The translations under genes were made by a program, and so were the position numbers. A stretch of 18,005 nt of DNA, taken from NCBI GenBank assembly GCA_002315275.1, contig DCGN01000015.1, positions 1,616 through 19,620 on the forward strand, in the 5' to 3' direction. Origin of the DNA: Clostridiales bacterium UBA1777 (GTDB lineage Bacteria; Bacillota; Clostridia; Oscillospirales; Oscillospiraceae). A model generated the notes under the pieces. It was not told the DNA's origin and did not search any database. It was given only the letters and a program-made list of their open reading frames with translations. This document shows, piece by piece, positions 7,669 through 15,772 of the stretch; the first letter of the stretch is position 1; each line of letters opens with the position of its first letter.

Positions 7669-9090
7669 ATGAACGACAATTATGAAAATTACAATGACAA
7701 TATAAACAGCACGACCCCCAACTTCAGCGAATCGGGAGAGTATTCCTACAGATACACCCCGACCTATCAGCCGGCGGGCAGCAATCCTTACACGACACCG
7801 CCGAAGAAGCAGAAGAAAGGCTGGTCAGGCAAAAAGACGGCAGCTCTTGCGCTGTGCTGTGCGATTCTCGGAGGTCTTGCCGGAGCCGGCGGCTTCGCGC
7901 TGATAAGCGGCGCTGCTTCAAAGGAAGATCCGCAGCATGACGGGCAGACGGTAGTGTATGAAGCGGAAAAGGATCTTTCCGCGGTAAATACTAAGACCGT
8001 GAAAAAGGGCGAAGAGCTCACGGCCTCTCAGCTTTACGAGGCAAACGTCGGCTCAACAGTCGGCATAACCACCCAGATCACAACAAACTACTGGGGCTTC
8101 ACATCAAGCTCCGCGGCATCCGGCTCGGGCTTCATCATCTCTGAAGACGGCTACATCGTCACAAATCACCACGTTATTGAGGATGCAAGCTCCGTGACCG
8201 TCAGCACCTATGACGGAACCGGCTATGATGCAGTAGTTGTCGGCTATGATGAGAGCAACGATATTGCAATCCTGAAAATCGATGCGCAGGGGCTGAAGCC
8301 CGTTGTCCTCGGCAACTCGGGCGATATGAGCGTCGGCGATGATGTCGTTGCGATCGGCAATCCTCTCGGAGAGCTGACGTTCTCTCTCACTAAGGGTGCC
8401 GTTAGCGCACTCAACAGAGACATCACCGTTGAGAGCGGCGTTTCGATGAAGCTCATTCAGACCGACTGCGCTATCAACTCCGGCAATTCCGGCGGCGCAC
8501 TGTTCAATATGTACGGCGAGGTCATCGGCATTACCAACGCAAAGTACTCCTCCGATTACGGCAGCGCATCTATCGATAATATCGGCTTTGCAATTCCTAT
8601 CGACAATGTCAAGTCCGTAATTGAGTCTATCATCGAGAAGGGCTATGTCAGCCAGCCTTACATCGGCGTTACCGTGCAGACTGTCAGCGAGGATGCCGTT
8701 TCTTACGGCACTCCGGAGGGCGCCGCTGTCAAGTCCGTCACCGAGGGAGGCCCCGCTGCCAAGGCAGGCCTGAAGGAGAACGATATCATCACCGCGATCG
8801 ACGGAACCGAGATCACAACGAGCGATGAGCTTGTTGATATTGTAAAGCAGGCCGAGATAGGGCAGACCGTCAGGCTCAAGGTCTACCGTCAGGGCGAGGT
8901 ACTCGAGATCTCTGTCACGATAGGCGAAAAGAAGAGCACTGCCGACAGCACACAGACCGCTGAGGAGCAGACACAGCAGAACGGAAACCAGTACGACCAG
9001 TACGGTGGACAGTACGATCAGTACGGCGGACAGGACGGCCAGAGCTCTCAGGGCTGGAGCATGTTCCCGTGGGGCTTCGGAGGATTCTGA
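7669..9090 (+). CDS. htrA: Membrane-anchored HtrA/DegP-like serine protease with one PDZ domain
   Basis: This is a surface quality-control protease that degrades misfolded exported proteins. From the ATG at 7669 it has 473 residues. A cytoplasmic Asn/Tyr-rich N-terminus (1-50) leads to a transmembrane anchor (about 56-82). The trypsin-like domain has the triad His168 (TNHHVIED), Asp198 (ESNDIAILK) and Ser274 (NSGNSGGAL), and one PDZ domain spans about 328-420 (QPYIGVTV, GPAAKAGLKENDIITAIDG). The C-terminus is a Gln/Tyr/Gly-rich tail with a QYDQYGG tandem repeat and an aromatic end (WSMFPWGFGGF). The start is set by AGGAGG eight bases upstream; an in-frame TTG at 7621 lies inside the regulatory repeats and is unlikely. 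It is divergent from a two-component operon, the arrangement seen with CssRS and HtrB in Bacillus, so stress induction is likely. Confidence 0.95.
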   Translation: MNDNYENYNDNINSTTPNFSESGEYSYRYTPTYQPAGSNPYTTPPKKQKKGWSGKKTAALALCCAILGGLAGAGGFALISGAASKEDPQHDGQTVVYEAEKDLSAVNTKTVKKGEELTASQLYEANVGSTVGITTQITTNYWGFTSSSAASGSGFIISEDGYIVTNHHVIEDASSVTVSTYDGTGYDAVVVGYDESNDIAILKIDAQGLKPVVLGNSGDMSVGDDVVAIGNPLGELTFSLTKGAVSALNRDITVESGVSMKLIQTDCAINSGNSGGALFNMYGEVIGITNAKYSSDYGSASIDNIGFAIPIDNVKSVIESIIEKGYVSQPYIGVTVQTVSEDAVSYGTPEGAAVKSVTEGGPAAKAGLKENDIITAIDGTEITTSDELVDIVKQAEIGQTVRLKVYRQGEVLEISVTIGEKKSTADSTQTAEEQTQQNGNQYDQYGGQYDQYGGQDGQSSQGWSMFPWGFGGF

Positions 9091-9104
9091 TAACATTCAG
9101 CAAT

Positions 9105-9134
9105 AAAAGGCATATGCGCTCGCATATGCCTTTT
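9105..9134 (+). terminator. Intrinsic terminator of htrA
   Basis: AAAAGGCATATGCG and CGCATATGCCTTTT form a perfect 14-bp inverted repeat with almost no spacer (in practice a GC-closed loop of four bases), ending in TTTTT (9131-9135). It lies 15 bp after the htrA stop. Confidence 0.9.
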
Positions 9135-9170
9135 TAAGTATATTTAATCTAAGTTTTTTCCGTTCAAATC

Positions 9171-9200
9171 TTTACATAAATACAAGCGATATGGTATTAT
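9171..9200 (+). promoter_or_regulatory. Promoter of the TetR-type regulator
   Basis: TTTACA (9171-9176), an 18-nt spacer, and TATTAT (9195-9200) preceded by TGG, an extended -10. The ribosome site GGAAGG follows about 9 bases before the ATG at 9226. Confidence 0.55.
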
Positions 9201-9225
9201 TATCGGGTGGAAGGAAGGTGTTTTC

Positions 9226-9780
9226 ATGTCATCGACTAAGGAAGCACTCGGCGCGGCGCTTAAGGAGCTGCTTGCCGAAAAGCCTATTGAAAAGATAACG
9301 ATAAAGGATATAGTATCCATCTGCGGCGTGAACAGACAGACCTTCTATTATCATTTCAATGATGTTTACGATCTGCTCGAGTGGGTATTTGAGGAGGATG
9401 CGAACTGGGTGCTCCCCAAGGAGGTCGTCTATGAGCATTGGCGTGACGACGTAATGGTATTTTTCGATTACCTGCGTGACAACAGCGCGTTCGCTCTGCG
9501 CGTGTACAACTCCAACACGAGGACGTATATGCTCCGCTTCTACAAGCGTAAGCTCAAGGAGTGCATCACGAGCTTTGCTGTCATAGCTTCAAGGGGTATG
9601 AATATTGACCATGAGGATTTCGAATTCTGCGTGGAGTATTATTCGAATCAGGTCATAGGGCTTATCTCACAATGGCTCGATAACGGAATGCGCCTCCCGC
9701 CCGAGATAACACGCGAGAGATTCCTCAAAGCGCTGGATATGAGCATGGAGTCGCTGCTTCAGCGCTTCTGCAAGGACTGA
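9226..9780 (+). CDS. TetR/AcrR-family transcriptional regulator
   Basis: This 184-residue DNA-binding protein has a clear N-terminal TetR helix-turn-helix at about residues 10-55 (ITIKDIVSICGVNRQTFYYHFND). The C-terminal ligand domain is helical and ends in a YYSNQVIGLISQWLDNGM-like segment seen in DhaS-type members of the family. The start has GGAAGG upstream. It is an orphan: a terminator lies on each side and the next gene is convergent, so its target is not evident from position. No clear palindromic operator was found in its own promoter. Confidence 0.9.
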   Translation: MSSTKEALGAALKELLAEKPIEKITIKDIVSICGVNRQTFYYHFNDVYDLLEWVFEEDANWVLPKEVVYEHWRDDVMVFFDYLRDNSAFALRVYNSNTRTYMLRFYKRKLKECITSFAVIASRGMNIDHEDFEFCVEYYSNQVIGLISQWLDNGMRLPPEITRERFLKALDMSMESLLQRFCKD

Positions 9781-9793
9781 ATAACATAAAATG

Positions 9794-9824
9794 CCGGCCG
9801 ATACTAAACGTATCGGCCGGTTTT
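9794..9824. terminator. Bidirectional terminator between tetR-type and rhomboid-like genes
   Basis: CCGGCCGATAC (9794-9804) and GTATCGGCCGG (9810-9820) form an 11-bp perfect stem with a 5-nt loop. TTTT follows on the plus strand and AAAA lies just before the stem, so it can stop both convergent genes. Confidence 0.85.
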
Positions 9825-9826
9825 CG

Positions 9827-10660
9827 TCATTGTGTAAAATGAACGTGGCTGTTAATATGATCCTCGCAGAAACAATGGTAGCCCGCGCAGCGGGAGCAGT
9901 ATCTGAACTCAAGGTTGGGGTAATCGGCATCGGTCCTGCCGCAGACAGAGCACTTATGGCGGTATAGATTGCTCTGCTGCTCACGGCGTATGCGCGCGGA
10001 CTCCTTGCGGAAGTTTACGGTGTTTGAAGAGGGACGGCTGATGCGTAGCATGTCCATAAGCTCGCCTCCGCAGAAGATAAAGAAGTTCAGAATTGCGACA
10101 ACGGGAAGTAGGTTGAGCGGAAATGACGTTGTCACGATCTCGTACACGAACAAGACCGCATCCACGATCGCGAGCCACTTCATCTTGATCGGGATAATGA
10201 AGAACAGCAAAACGCGCATATCGGGAAACAGCGCCGCAAACGAGAAGAACATTGACAGATAGATATACGTCGCGGTTATCGTTATGCTGTAGCCGGTGAT
10301 GAAGTAGAAGATAAAGGCGAACAGTTCCGTCAGCACGACGCCCGTGAGGAAATATATCGTGAAGCGGCCTTTGCCCCAATTGGACTCAAGCGTTTTACCG
10401 ATAAAGTAATAGAAGTACGCGCCGACAAGCGCCCATATCCCGCTGCCCGAGGGGAAAAAAATAAAGGTTATGATGCGCCATATCTGCCCCTTAAGGATGA
10501 GCCCGGCGTTGAACGCGAGCAGATTATAGAGTGTGGGAGATACGGTGCCGATGAGCCACATGACAACGCTGCCTATCGCAACGTACATCATCAGATTTTC
10601 TATGCCGAAATCGGGGTGCTTATAGCAGAAAATGTTGATCTTATGATTCAGCTTCTTCAT
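9827..10660 (-). CDS. Rhomboid-like membrane protein with C-terminal zinc finger, probably not a protease
   Basis: This is a 277-residue polytopic membrane protein with about six hydrophobic segments between residues 22 and 200. GQIWRIITFIFFP and YYFIGKTLESNWGKGRF match the way rhomboid-family proteins open their core. The family's catalytic pair is absent: the segment where GxSG should lie reads TATYIYLSMFFSF, and there is no histidine between residues 16 and 234. An SGSG at 71-74 lies in an early loop, not in TM4. The cytoplasmic-type tail carries cysteines and histidines in pairs: C237/C240, C255/C258, C263/C265, H268, H272, H274, a plausible two-site zinc fold. The ribosome site AGGAG precedes the ATG by nine bases. 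It is likely a pseudo-rhomboid binding or chaperone protein; the partner is unknown. Confidence 0.75.
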   Translation of the reverse strand: MKKLNHKINIFCYKHPDFGIENLMMYVAIGSVVMWLIGTVSPTLYNLLAFNAGLILKGQIWRIITFIFFPSGSGIWALVGAYFYYFIGKTLESNWGKGRFTIYFLTGVVLTELFAFIFYFITGYSITITATYIYLSMFFSFAALFPDMRVLLFFIIPIKMKWLAIVDAVLFVYEIVTTSFPLNLLPVVAILNFFIFCGGELMDMLRISRPSSNTVNFRKESARIRREQQSNLYRHKCSVCGRTDADYPNLEFRYCSRCAGYHCFCEDHINSHVHFTQ

Positions 10661-10699
10661 CCGGAAATGCTCCTATGGAAAAGTATGTTGATTTATTTA

Positions 10700-10728
10700 A
10701 ATATACCCTTTTTGAGCGGAAAAGTCCA
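10700..10728 (-). promoter_or_regulatory. Candidate promoter of the rhomboid-like gene
   Basis: On the minus strand, TGGACT (10728-10723) is followed by 17 nt and TATATT (10705-10700), about 40 bp before the start codon. The -35 is only a partial match. Confidence 0.4.
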
Positions 10729-10754
10729 TAAATAAATTGTAAAGTATATTGTAG

Positions 10755-10768
10755 TACACCGCGGTGTA
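10755..10768. promoter_or_regulatory. 14-bp perfect palindrome between divergent genes
   Basis: TACACCGCGGTGTA is a perfect dyad in the 204-bp region between the divergent rhomboid-like gene and rlmB. It lies upstream of both predicted promoters and has no T-run, so it is not a terminator. It may be a regulator's operator. TACA/TGTA ends occur in BlaI/CopY-type operators, but the GC-rich centre does not fit those well. Confidence 0.4.
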
Positions 10769-10829
10769 AAAATGTGGCGGAAAATTGCGGTAAACAGAAA
10801 AAAAGCTTTTAATTTACATAATGTTGTGA

Positions 10830-10835
10830 TATCAT
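10830..10835 (+). promoter_or_regulatory. Extended -10 promoter of the rlmB operon
   Basis: TATCAT is preceded by TGA, an extended -10 arrangement, with an AT-rich tract upstream and no convincing -35. It lies about 30 bp before the rlmB start, with the ribosome site AGGAGA at 10851-10856. It probably drives the five-gene run that ends at the 16884-16914 terminator. Confidence 0.5.
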
Positions 10836-10864
10836 AGTAAGACAAATAATAGGAGAAGTATGTA

Positions 10865-11620
10865 ATGGACGAGAAAGAACTTAAAAATGAGATAATAGAG
10901 GGCCGAAACGCTGTTATTGAGGCTCTTCGCGCAGGGCGCACAATAGATAAGATATTCATCAACAAGGGTGACGTGGACAAGACCCTCGGCCACATTGCGG
11001 CCAAGGCAAGAGACAAGGGCATCGTTGTCGTTGAATGCGACAGACGCAAGCTCGATTTCATGAGTGCAACTCACGCTCATCAGGGCGTTATCGCCGTTTG
11101 CGCCGTCAGAGAATACTGCACGGTGGATGATATTTTTGCCGCGGCAGATGAGAAGGGAGAGCCACCGTTTATCATCGTGTGCGATGAGATAAGCGATCCC
11201 CACAACCTCGGCGCCGTTATCCGTTCCGCAGAGTGCGCGGGCGCGCACGGAGTGATCATCCCGAAGAGACGCAGCGCAGGTGCCACGGCTATAGTGGATA
11301 AGGCCTCTGCGGGCGCGGCGGAGCATATGGCAATAGCCAGAGTGCCGAATATTCCCGCCTGCCTCAAGGAGCTGAAGGACAGAGGCGTTTGGATATACGG
11401 CACCGCCGCCGACGGCAGCAGCGATCTTTGGCATACCGATTTTTCGGGCAGCCTTGCACTCGTCGTCGGTTCCGAGGGTGACGGAATGGGCCGCCTTGTC
11501 CGCGAAAGCTGTGACTTTATCGTCAGCCTTCCGATGAGAGGGCAGGTCGATTCGCTCAACGCATCTGCGGCAGCATCCATAACCATGTATGAGGTCTTGA
11601 GGCAGCGCATCGGCAAATAA
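10865..11620 (+). CDS. rlmB: 23S rRNA 2'-O-methyltransferase RlmB / TrmH family
   Basis: This SPOUT-class enzyme is expected to transfer a methyl group from SAM to the 2'-OH of a 23S rRNA guanosine (G2251 in E. coli). The 251 residues include the N-terminal RNA-binding domain (EGRNAVIEALRAG at 12-24) and the three SpoU motifs: DPHNLGAVIRSAE (111-123, Asn114), VVGSEGDGMGRLVR (200-213) and SLPMRGQVDSLNASAA (221-236). The length fits RlmB. Closely related TrmH paralogues cannot be fully excluded from sequence reading alone. It is the first gene of a plus-strand run and is followed by a 50-bp gap without a terminator. Confidence 0.92.
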   Translation: MDEKELKNEIIEGRNAVIEALRAGRTIDKIFINKGDVDKTLGHIAAKARDKGIVVVECDRRKLDFMSATHAHQGVIAVCAVREYCTVDDIFAAADEKGEPPFIIVCDEISDPHNLGAVIRSAECAGAHGVIIPKRRSAGATAIVDKASAGAAEHMAIARVPNIPACLKELKDRGVWIYGTAADGSSDLWHTDFSGSLALVVGSEGDGMGRLVRESCDFIVSLPMRGQVDSLNASAAASITMYEVLRQRIGK

Positions 11621-11670
11621 ACCGCTTTTTCGCATCTTCAAAAGAAATAATCAGTAATCGGAGAAAAATC

Positions 11671-14004
11671 ATGGATTTTTTGGATTTGGATACTGAAAAA
11701 ATAAATAGCCGCGAAGACGATACGTTCAGCGTTGACGATATTCTTGCGGAATTCTCGTCTCAGAGCGGGGAAAAACAGCCTCTTTGGAAAACCGATGCCG
11801 AGCAGCTCGGCTATGACGCGAAGGTTTATTCCCCGAAGAACAAGACCCCTCTGCCCGCTGAGGAAGAGAACATCAAGCTCTATGAGACCGAGCGCGGGAA
11901 GCAGGCTGATTACATAGACCTTATCAGCAAGAATGCCGTCCCGGTGGATGATGACTTTGATTCCAGGTTCTATATGGGTGATCGCCGCAGGAAGACGGAC
12001 TCCGTGAGCTACGGCGGCAAGGATATCGGTCTTGAGGCGGATGAGAGCTATGTGCCGCCCAAGGCGCCCGAGGCCTCTCAGGAGCTTTGGCCGGATCAGA
12101 CAGATGAGCAGCCGCAGGACGAGTCCGGCCTCAGAGGAAAGGCAAAAAGGCTTTTCAAAAAATACAGAACCATCGAGAAAATGCAGTCTGACGACATAGC
12201 CAGACAGAACGCCGAGCCGGAGGCCGAGGAGCAGGAGGAGCTTCCGCCGGAGGATGACTTTCCGGAGGATGAGTTCCCGCGCAGCTTCAGAGAGTATGTG
12301 ACGTCTCTTGCCACGGGCGTGATATATAAGGTGCGCGGCAAGGGCACCGGCACTGCCACGGTGAACGATTCGGACGAGGAGCTCGGCAAGGAGATACCCA
12401 TAGTACAGGCTTCAAAGTACTACGGCAAGGAATCCGTTTCGCTCAGGCTGAGAACAAGGATCAGCGCGGTGCTGCTGATAGTGATGTGCTATGTCACGTT
12501 CGGCCTGCCGGTTACCGGCATGATAAACGATATAAGAGTTGCTTCTTTGCTGATGCTCGCGAACCAGCTTATGATACTTCTGCTTTCTGCGGATGTCGCG
12601 GCAAACGCGATGCGCCGCACGGCGGACGGGCATCCCGGTGCGGATATGCTTGCGCTTCTGGCGTGCCTCATCACCTCGCTTGACGCGATCCTTGTTGCGG
12701 GCAACCGTGTAACCGCGCATATGCCGCTTTGCGCGCTTTCGTCGCTTTCGATGCTTGCCGTGCTGCTGTCATCCTATCTGAACGCAAAGGCATACAGAAA
12801 GGCTCTGAGGGTTCCTGCGATAGCTAAAATGTGCTACGCCGTCACGGGAGAGGCTGACTCCGAGACCGGCGATGTGACGCTTCTGAAATCCGACAGAACT
12901 ATAAGAGGCTTCCTCCACCGCAGCGAGGAAGCGTCCCCGGATGAGGCGGTGTTCGAAAGACTGTCCATTCCTCTCGCGGCGGCAAGCCTGCTGTTTGCGC
13001 TGATAGCCGTCGCCGTGAAAAAGGATATGAAGGACTTTATATATGTCCTGTCCGTATTCCTTATCGTTTCCGCGCCGCTCGGTGCGCTCCTGAGCTTTGC
13101 CATGCCGTATTTTGCAGGCACACACAGCATTTTCTCAAGCGGTGCCGCAATAGCGGGCTGGTCGGGCCTATGCGATATCGGCCAAAGCAAGAGCATCATC
13201 GTAACAGACAGAGATGTTTTTCCGGACGGAACGGTCGAGCTCGGCGAAATGAGAATTTTTGCGCAGTATGACCCGGATGTCGTTGTTGCGTATGCGGGCT
13301 CTGTTATAATCGAGTCGGGCTCATGCCTTGCAAAGCCGTTTGCGGAGCTGATGAAAAAGCGTGATCTTGACGTTGTGCAGCTCGACAATGTGAAGTACAT
13401 GCCGTCCGGCGGAATTCAGGCTGCCATTGAGGGCAATATAGTCCTTTGCGGCAACAGCGATGTCATGCGCCTTATGAACGTCAAGGTACCGTTCAGACTC
13501 GTCGGAGAGAAGACGGTGCTTCTCGCGATAAACGGCATACTGTACGGCATTTTCAATGTGAATTATACGGCGGAGCCGAAGGTGCGCGAGGCGCTTGTTG
13601 AGCTCGTCCGTTCAAACCGCCACCCGGTATTCGCAATAAGAGATTTCAACATTACTCCGGCAATGCTCAAAAACAGCTTTGACATCGCAACCGACGGTTA
13701 CGATTTCCCGACGTACCCGGACAGATTTAAAATATCCGAGCCCGATATGGGGCGTGACAGCAAGATAACCGCACTTGTCTGCAGAGAAGGCCTCGGCCCG
13801 CTCACGCGTATGGCGGATACGGGCAGAAGCATGTACGTTAAGATCAAGGCGGGTGTTTGGCTTGCCGCGCTGAGCGCAGTTATCGGAGTTTTTGTTGTAC
13901 TTATCAAGTTCCTCGGCGCAGGCCATGTGGGGGTAGGCTTCCTCGCAATATGGGCGCTGGTATGGGTGCTGCCCACGGCGGCATTCAGCTTTACGCTGAG
14001 GTAA
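11671..14004 (+). CDS. Degenerate P1B-type ATPase-like membrane protein
   Basis: This is a 777-residue protein. The first 255 residues are a soluble, acidic, low-complexity extension. Six hydrophobic segments follow (about 264-283, 290-310, 326-345, 350-372, 432-450, 457-485), then a soluble region, then two more (about 730-750, 755-775). This 6+2 topology is that of P1B metal-transporting ATPases. VSAPLGALLSFAMPYFAG stands where CPCAL lies. IIVTDRDVFPDG stands where the phosphorylation motif DKTGTLTEG lies, keeping the aspartate (513) but not KTGT. SGGIQAAIEGNIVLCGN matches the P1B nucleotide-domain pattern, and AIRDFNITPAML replaces TGDN. No GDGxND motif is seen. The actuator region is only about 60 residues, although a TGE occurs at 392-394. 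I read it as a pseudo-ATPase; transport is doubtful. A GH25 lysozyme gene follows 22 bp later. Confidence 0.7.
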   Translation: MDFLDLDTEKINSREDDTFSVDDILAEFSSQSGEKQPLWKTDAEQLGYDAKVYSPKNKTPLPAEEENIKLYETERGKQADYIDLISKNAVPVDDDFDSRFYMGDRRRKTDSVSYGGKDIGLEADESYVPPKAPEASQELWPDQTDEQPQDESGLRGKAKRLFKKYRTIEKMQSDDIARQNAEPEAEEQEELPPEDDFPEDEFPRSFREYVTSLATGVIYKVRGKGTGTATVNDSDEELGKEIPIVQASKYYGKESVSLRLRTRISAVLLIVMCYVTFGLPVTGMINDIRVASLLMLANQLMILLLSADVAANAMRRTADGHPGADMLALLACLITSLDAILVAGNRVTAHMPLCALSSLSMLAVLLSSYLNAKAYRKALRVPAIAKMCYAVTGEADSETGDVTLLKSDRTIRGFLHRSEEASPDEAVFERLSIPLAAASLLFALIAVAVKKDMKDFIYVLSVFLIVSAPLGALLSFAMPYFAGTHSIFSSGAAIAGWSGLCDIGQSKSIIVTDRDVFPDGTVELGEMRIFAQYDPDVVVAYAGSVIIESGSCLAKPFAELMKKRDLDVVQLDNVKYMPSGGIQAAIEGNIVLCGNSDVMRLMNVKVPFRLVGEKTVLLAINGILYGIFNVNYTAEPKVREALVELVRSNRHPVFAIRDFNITPAMLKNSFDIATDGYDFPTYPDRFKISEPDMGRDSKITALVCREGLGPLTRMADTGRSMYVKIKAGVWLAALSAVIGVFVVLIKFLGAGHVGVGFLAIWALVWVLPTAAFSFTLR

Positions 14005-14026
14005 TCATTTCGGCAGGAGATTTGCT

Positions 14027-15772
14027 ATGAAGGCATGGCTTAAAAGACTAAAAAGAATAGTGGCGCGAAATCCGCAGCTGAAGATAATTTTTATCGGTCT
14101 GCCGTGCGTTGCGCTGCTCGCGATAGCGGCGCTGCTGATCGTCCCGGCAATAAGCATTGAGACCAATGTTATCGCTCCGGATTCTGTCCTTGCGGCCGAA
14201 ATGCCCGAAAATACCGTTGTTCAGACGGCGAGTCCGTCCGCAGCGCCTACAGATAAGCCCAAAGAAACCGAAAAACCGAAAAAGAAAGCCACGGATGTTG
14301 TCTGCACGCTCCGCGTAAAGTCTTCCGAGAACGATATGTATGTTCAGGTGTGTGACGGAGACGGCAACGCACTGCATGAGGTTTTCAATCTATGTATAGA
14401 GTACCCGGACGGTGAGATATGCAGGTTCTACACCGAGGAGGACGGCTCGTGCTATATAGTTGAGCTCGAGGAGGGCAACTACAGCATCACCTTTGAGGAA
14501 AAAGAGGGCTTCGTTATAGTCAAGCCGGTCAACTGCGCCGTGAAGGGCAAGATCGCTTACACGGTGATAGAAAACATCTCCGAGCAGCAGGAGATAAAGA
14601 CGTCAGACGAGGTGGCTGAGCAGACAGAGGAAAAGGAAGCTGAGCCTACCTTCTTCGCGGAAGAGGTGAGAGAGCCGCAGGAGACGATCGAGCTGAGCCT
14701 TATTGACGTCCATGTGCTTGATGAAAACGGCAACCAAACCTATAACTATACGTATTCAACCGGCCCTAACGGCGCTCTTCTGCTTGCCGACACTTCCGAA
14801 GAGAGCGACGTTTATCCGATAGAGGAAAACGGCAAGCTGGCCTACGGGCTTCGCAGAGTGATCAAGGTGTTCTATGCTGACGGCACCGTCGGTGATACGC
14901 TTCCCGATGAGACCGTTCCGGCGGACACATATACCGTTGAGGAATCGTCCGACTATGTTTCGCTTTTCAATGCGGATAATACTCCGAACGGCATATTTGT
15001 TATCAGCGCCGAGCCTATAATAGAACAGCAGCAGGTCACAACGGGCTGGGTCACGATAGAAGGCAGGATATATTACTACGATGCTAACGGAAACCCCGTA
15101 ACGGGGCTGAAGAGCATCGGCGGCAAGATGTATTACTTTGATACTGACGGTGTCAGAGCAAGCGCTGTAGGTGTGGACGTGTCGTCCTTCAACCACGATA
15201 TCAACTGGGGCATGGTAAAGAGCGCCGGTATAGACTTTGCGATAATCCGCATAGGCGGGCGGAGCTGGTATAACCCCGGTGCACTGTATGATGACGTGAA
15301 GTTTGCCGACAATATAAGGCAGGCAAAGGCCGCGGGCGTAAACGTCGGCGTATACTTCTACTCGATGGCGATAAATACGAACGAGGCAGTCGAAGAGGCG
15401 AGCCTTGTGTTGGAGCGCCTCGGCGGTATGTCCCTCGAAATGCCGATATTTATAGACATGGAGTACTCCGGTATTTACCCGAACGCCAGAGCGGACTGGA
15501 TTAACAACGATATGCGCAACGAGATAATCCGCGCATTCTGCACCACCGTGGAAAACAGCGGCTACAGAGCGGGCTATTACTCGGGGCAGAGCTATATGAC
15601 CCATAATATCTATATGGATCAGTTCGCGAACTATACGGTATGGCTCGCAAGCTATACCGAGACGGGCTACAAGCCGAAGAGCTTTGCAAACCACTATGAC
15701 ATCTGGCAGATGACGGACAGCGGCTTCGTAAACGGAATCAACGGCTGCGTCGATATCGATATTCTGTGGTAA
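14027..15772 (+). CDS. Membrane-anchored GH25 lysozyme with cell-wall-binding repeat
   Basis: This is a surface muramidase expected to cut the beta-1,4 bond between N-acetylmuramic acid and N-acetylglucosamine. It has 581 residues. A basic N-terminus and one transmembrane anchor (about 19-41) lead to a Pro/Lys/Glu linker and two beta-rich regions resembling prealbumin-like surface domains (about 89-190 and 228-335). One pair of choline-binding-type repeats follows (GWVTIEGRIYYYDANG, IGGKMYYFDTDG; 340-376). The catalytic domain spans about 380-581, with GVDVSSFNHDINW (Asp384), PIFIDMEYSG (Asp477, Glu479), YYSGQSYM and the closing DIWQMT and VDIDILW. The AGGAG site lies seven bases before the ATG. 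It probably remodels the host's own wall; there are no phage genes beside it. Confidence 0.92.
   Translation: MKAWLKRLKRIVARNPQLKIIFIGLPCVALLAIAALLIVPAISIETNVIAPDSVLAAEMPENTVVQTASPSAAPTDKPKETEKPKKKATDVVCTLRVKSSENDMYVQVCDGDGNALHEVFNLCIEYPDGEICRFYTEEDGSCYIVELEEGNYSITFEEKEGFVIVKPVNCAVKGKIAYTVIENISEQQEIKTSDEVAEQTEEKEAEPTFFAEEVREPQETIELSLIDVHVLDENGNQTYNYTYSTGPNGALLLADTSEESDVYPIEENGKLAYGLRRVIKVFYADGTVGDTLPDETVPADTYTVEESSDYVSLFNADNTPNGIFVISAEPIIEQQQVTTGWVTIEGRIYYYDANGNPVTGLKSIGGKMYYFDTDGVRASAVGVDVSSFNHDINWGMVKSAGIDFAIIRIGGRSWYNPGALYDDVKFADNIRQAKAAGVNVGVYFYSMAINTNEAVEEASLVLERLGGMSLEMPIFIDMEYSGIYPNARADWINNDMRNEIIRAFCTTVENSGYRAGYYSGQSYMTHNIYMDQFANYTVWLASYTETGYKPKSFANHYDIWQMTDSGFVNGINGCVDIDILW

Noticed and set aside
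8104..9096. 330-residue minus-strand frame opposite htrA
   Set aside because: It is a shadow of the protease codons, with repetitive Leu/Asp/Val composition and no motifs; htrA itself is certain.
10832..11641. 269-residue minus-strand frame opposite rlmB
   Set aside because: Antisense to all three SpoU motifs of a clear rlmB, with no family features of its own.
14756..15694. 312-residue minus-strand frame opposite the GH25 gene
   Set aside because: Antisense to the conserved catalytic domain; composition is that of a codon-bias shadow.
14027..15772. Reading the GH25 lysozyme as a prophage endolysin
   Set aside because: It has a membrane anchor and surface-type domains, sits in an operon with housekeeping-type genes, and no holin or phage structural genes are nearby.
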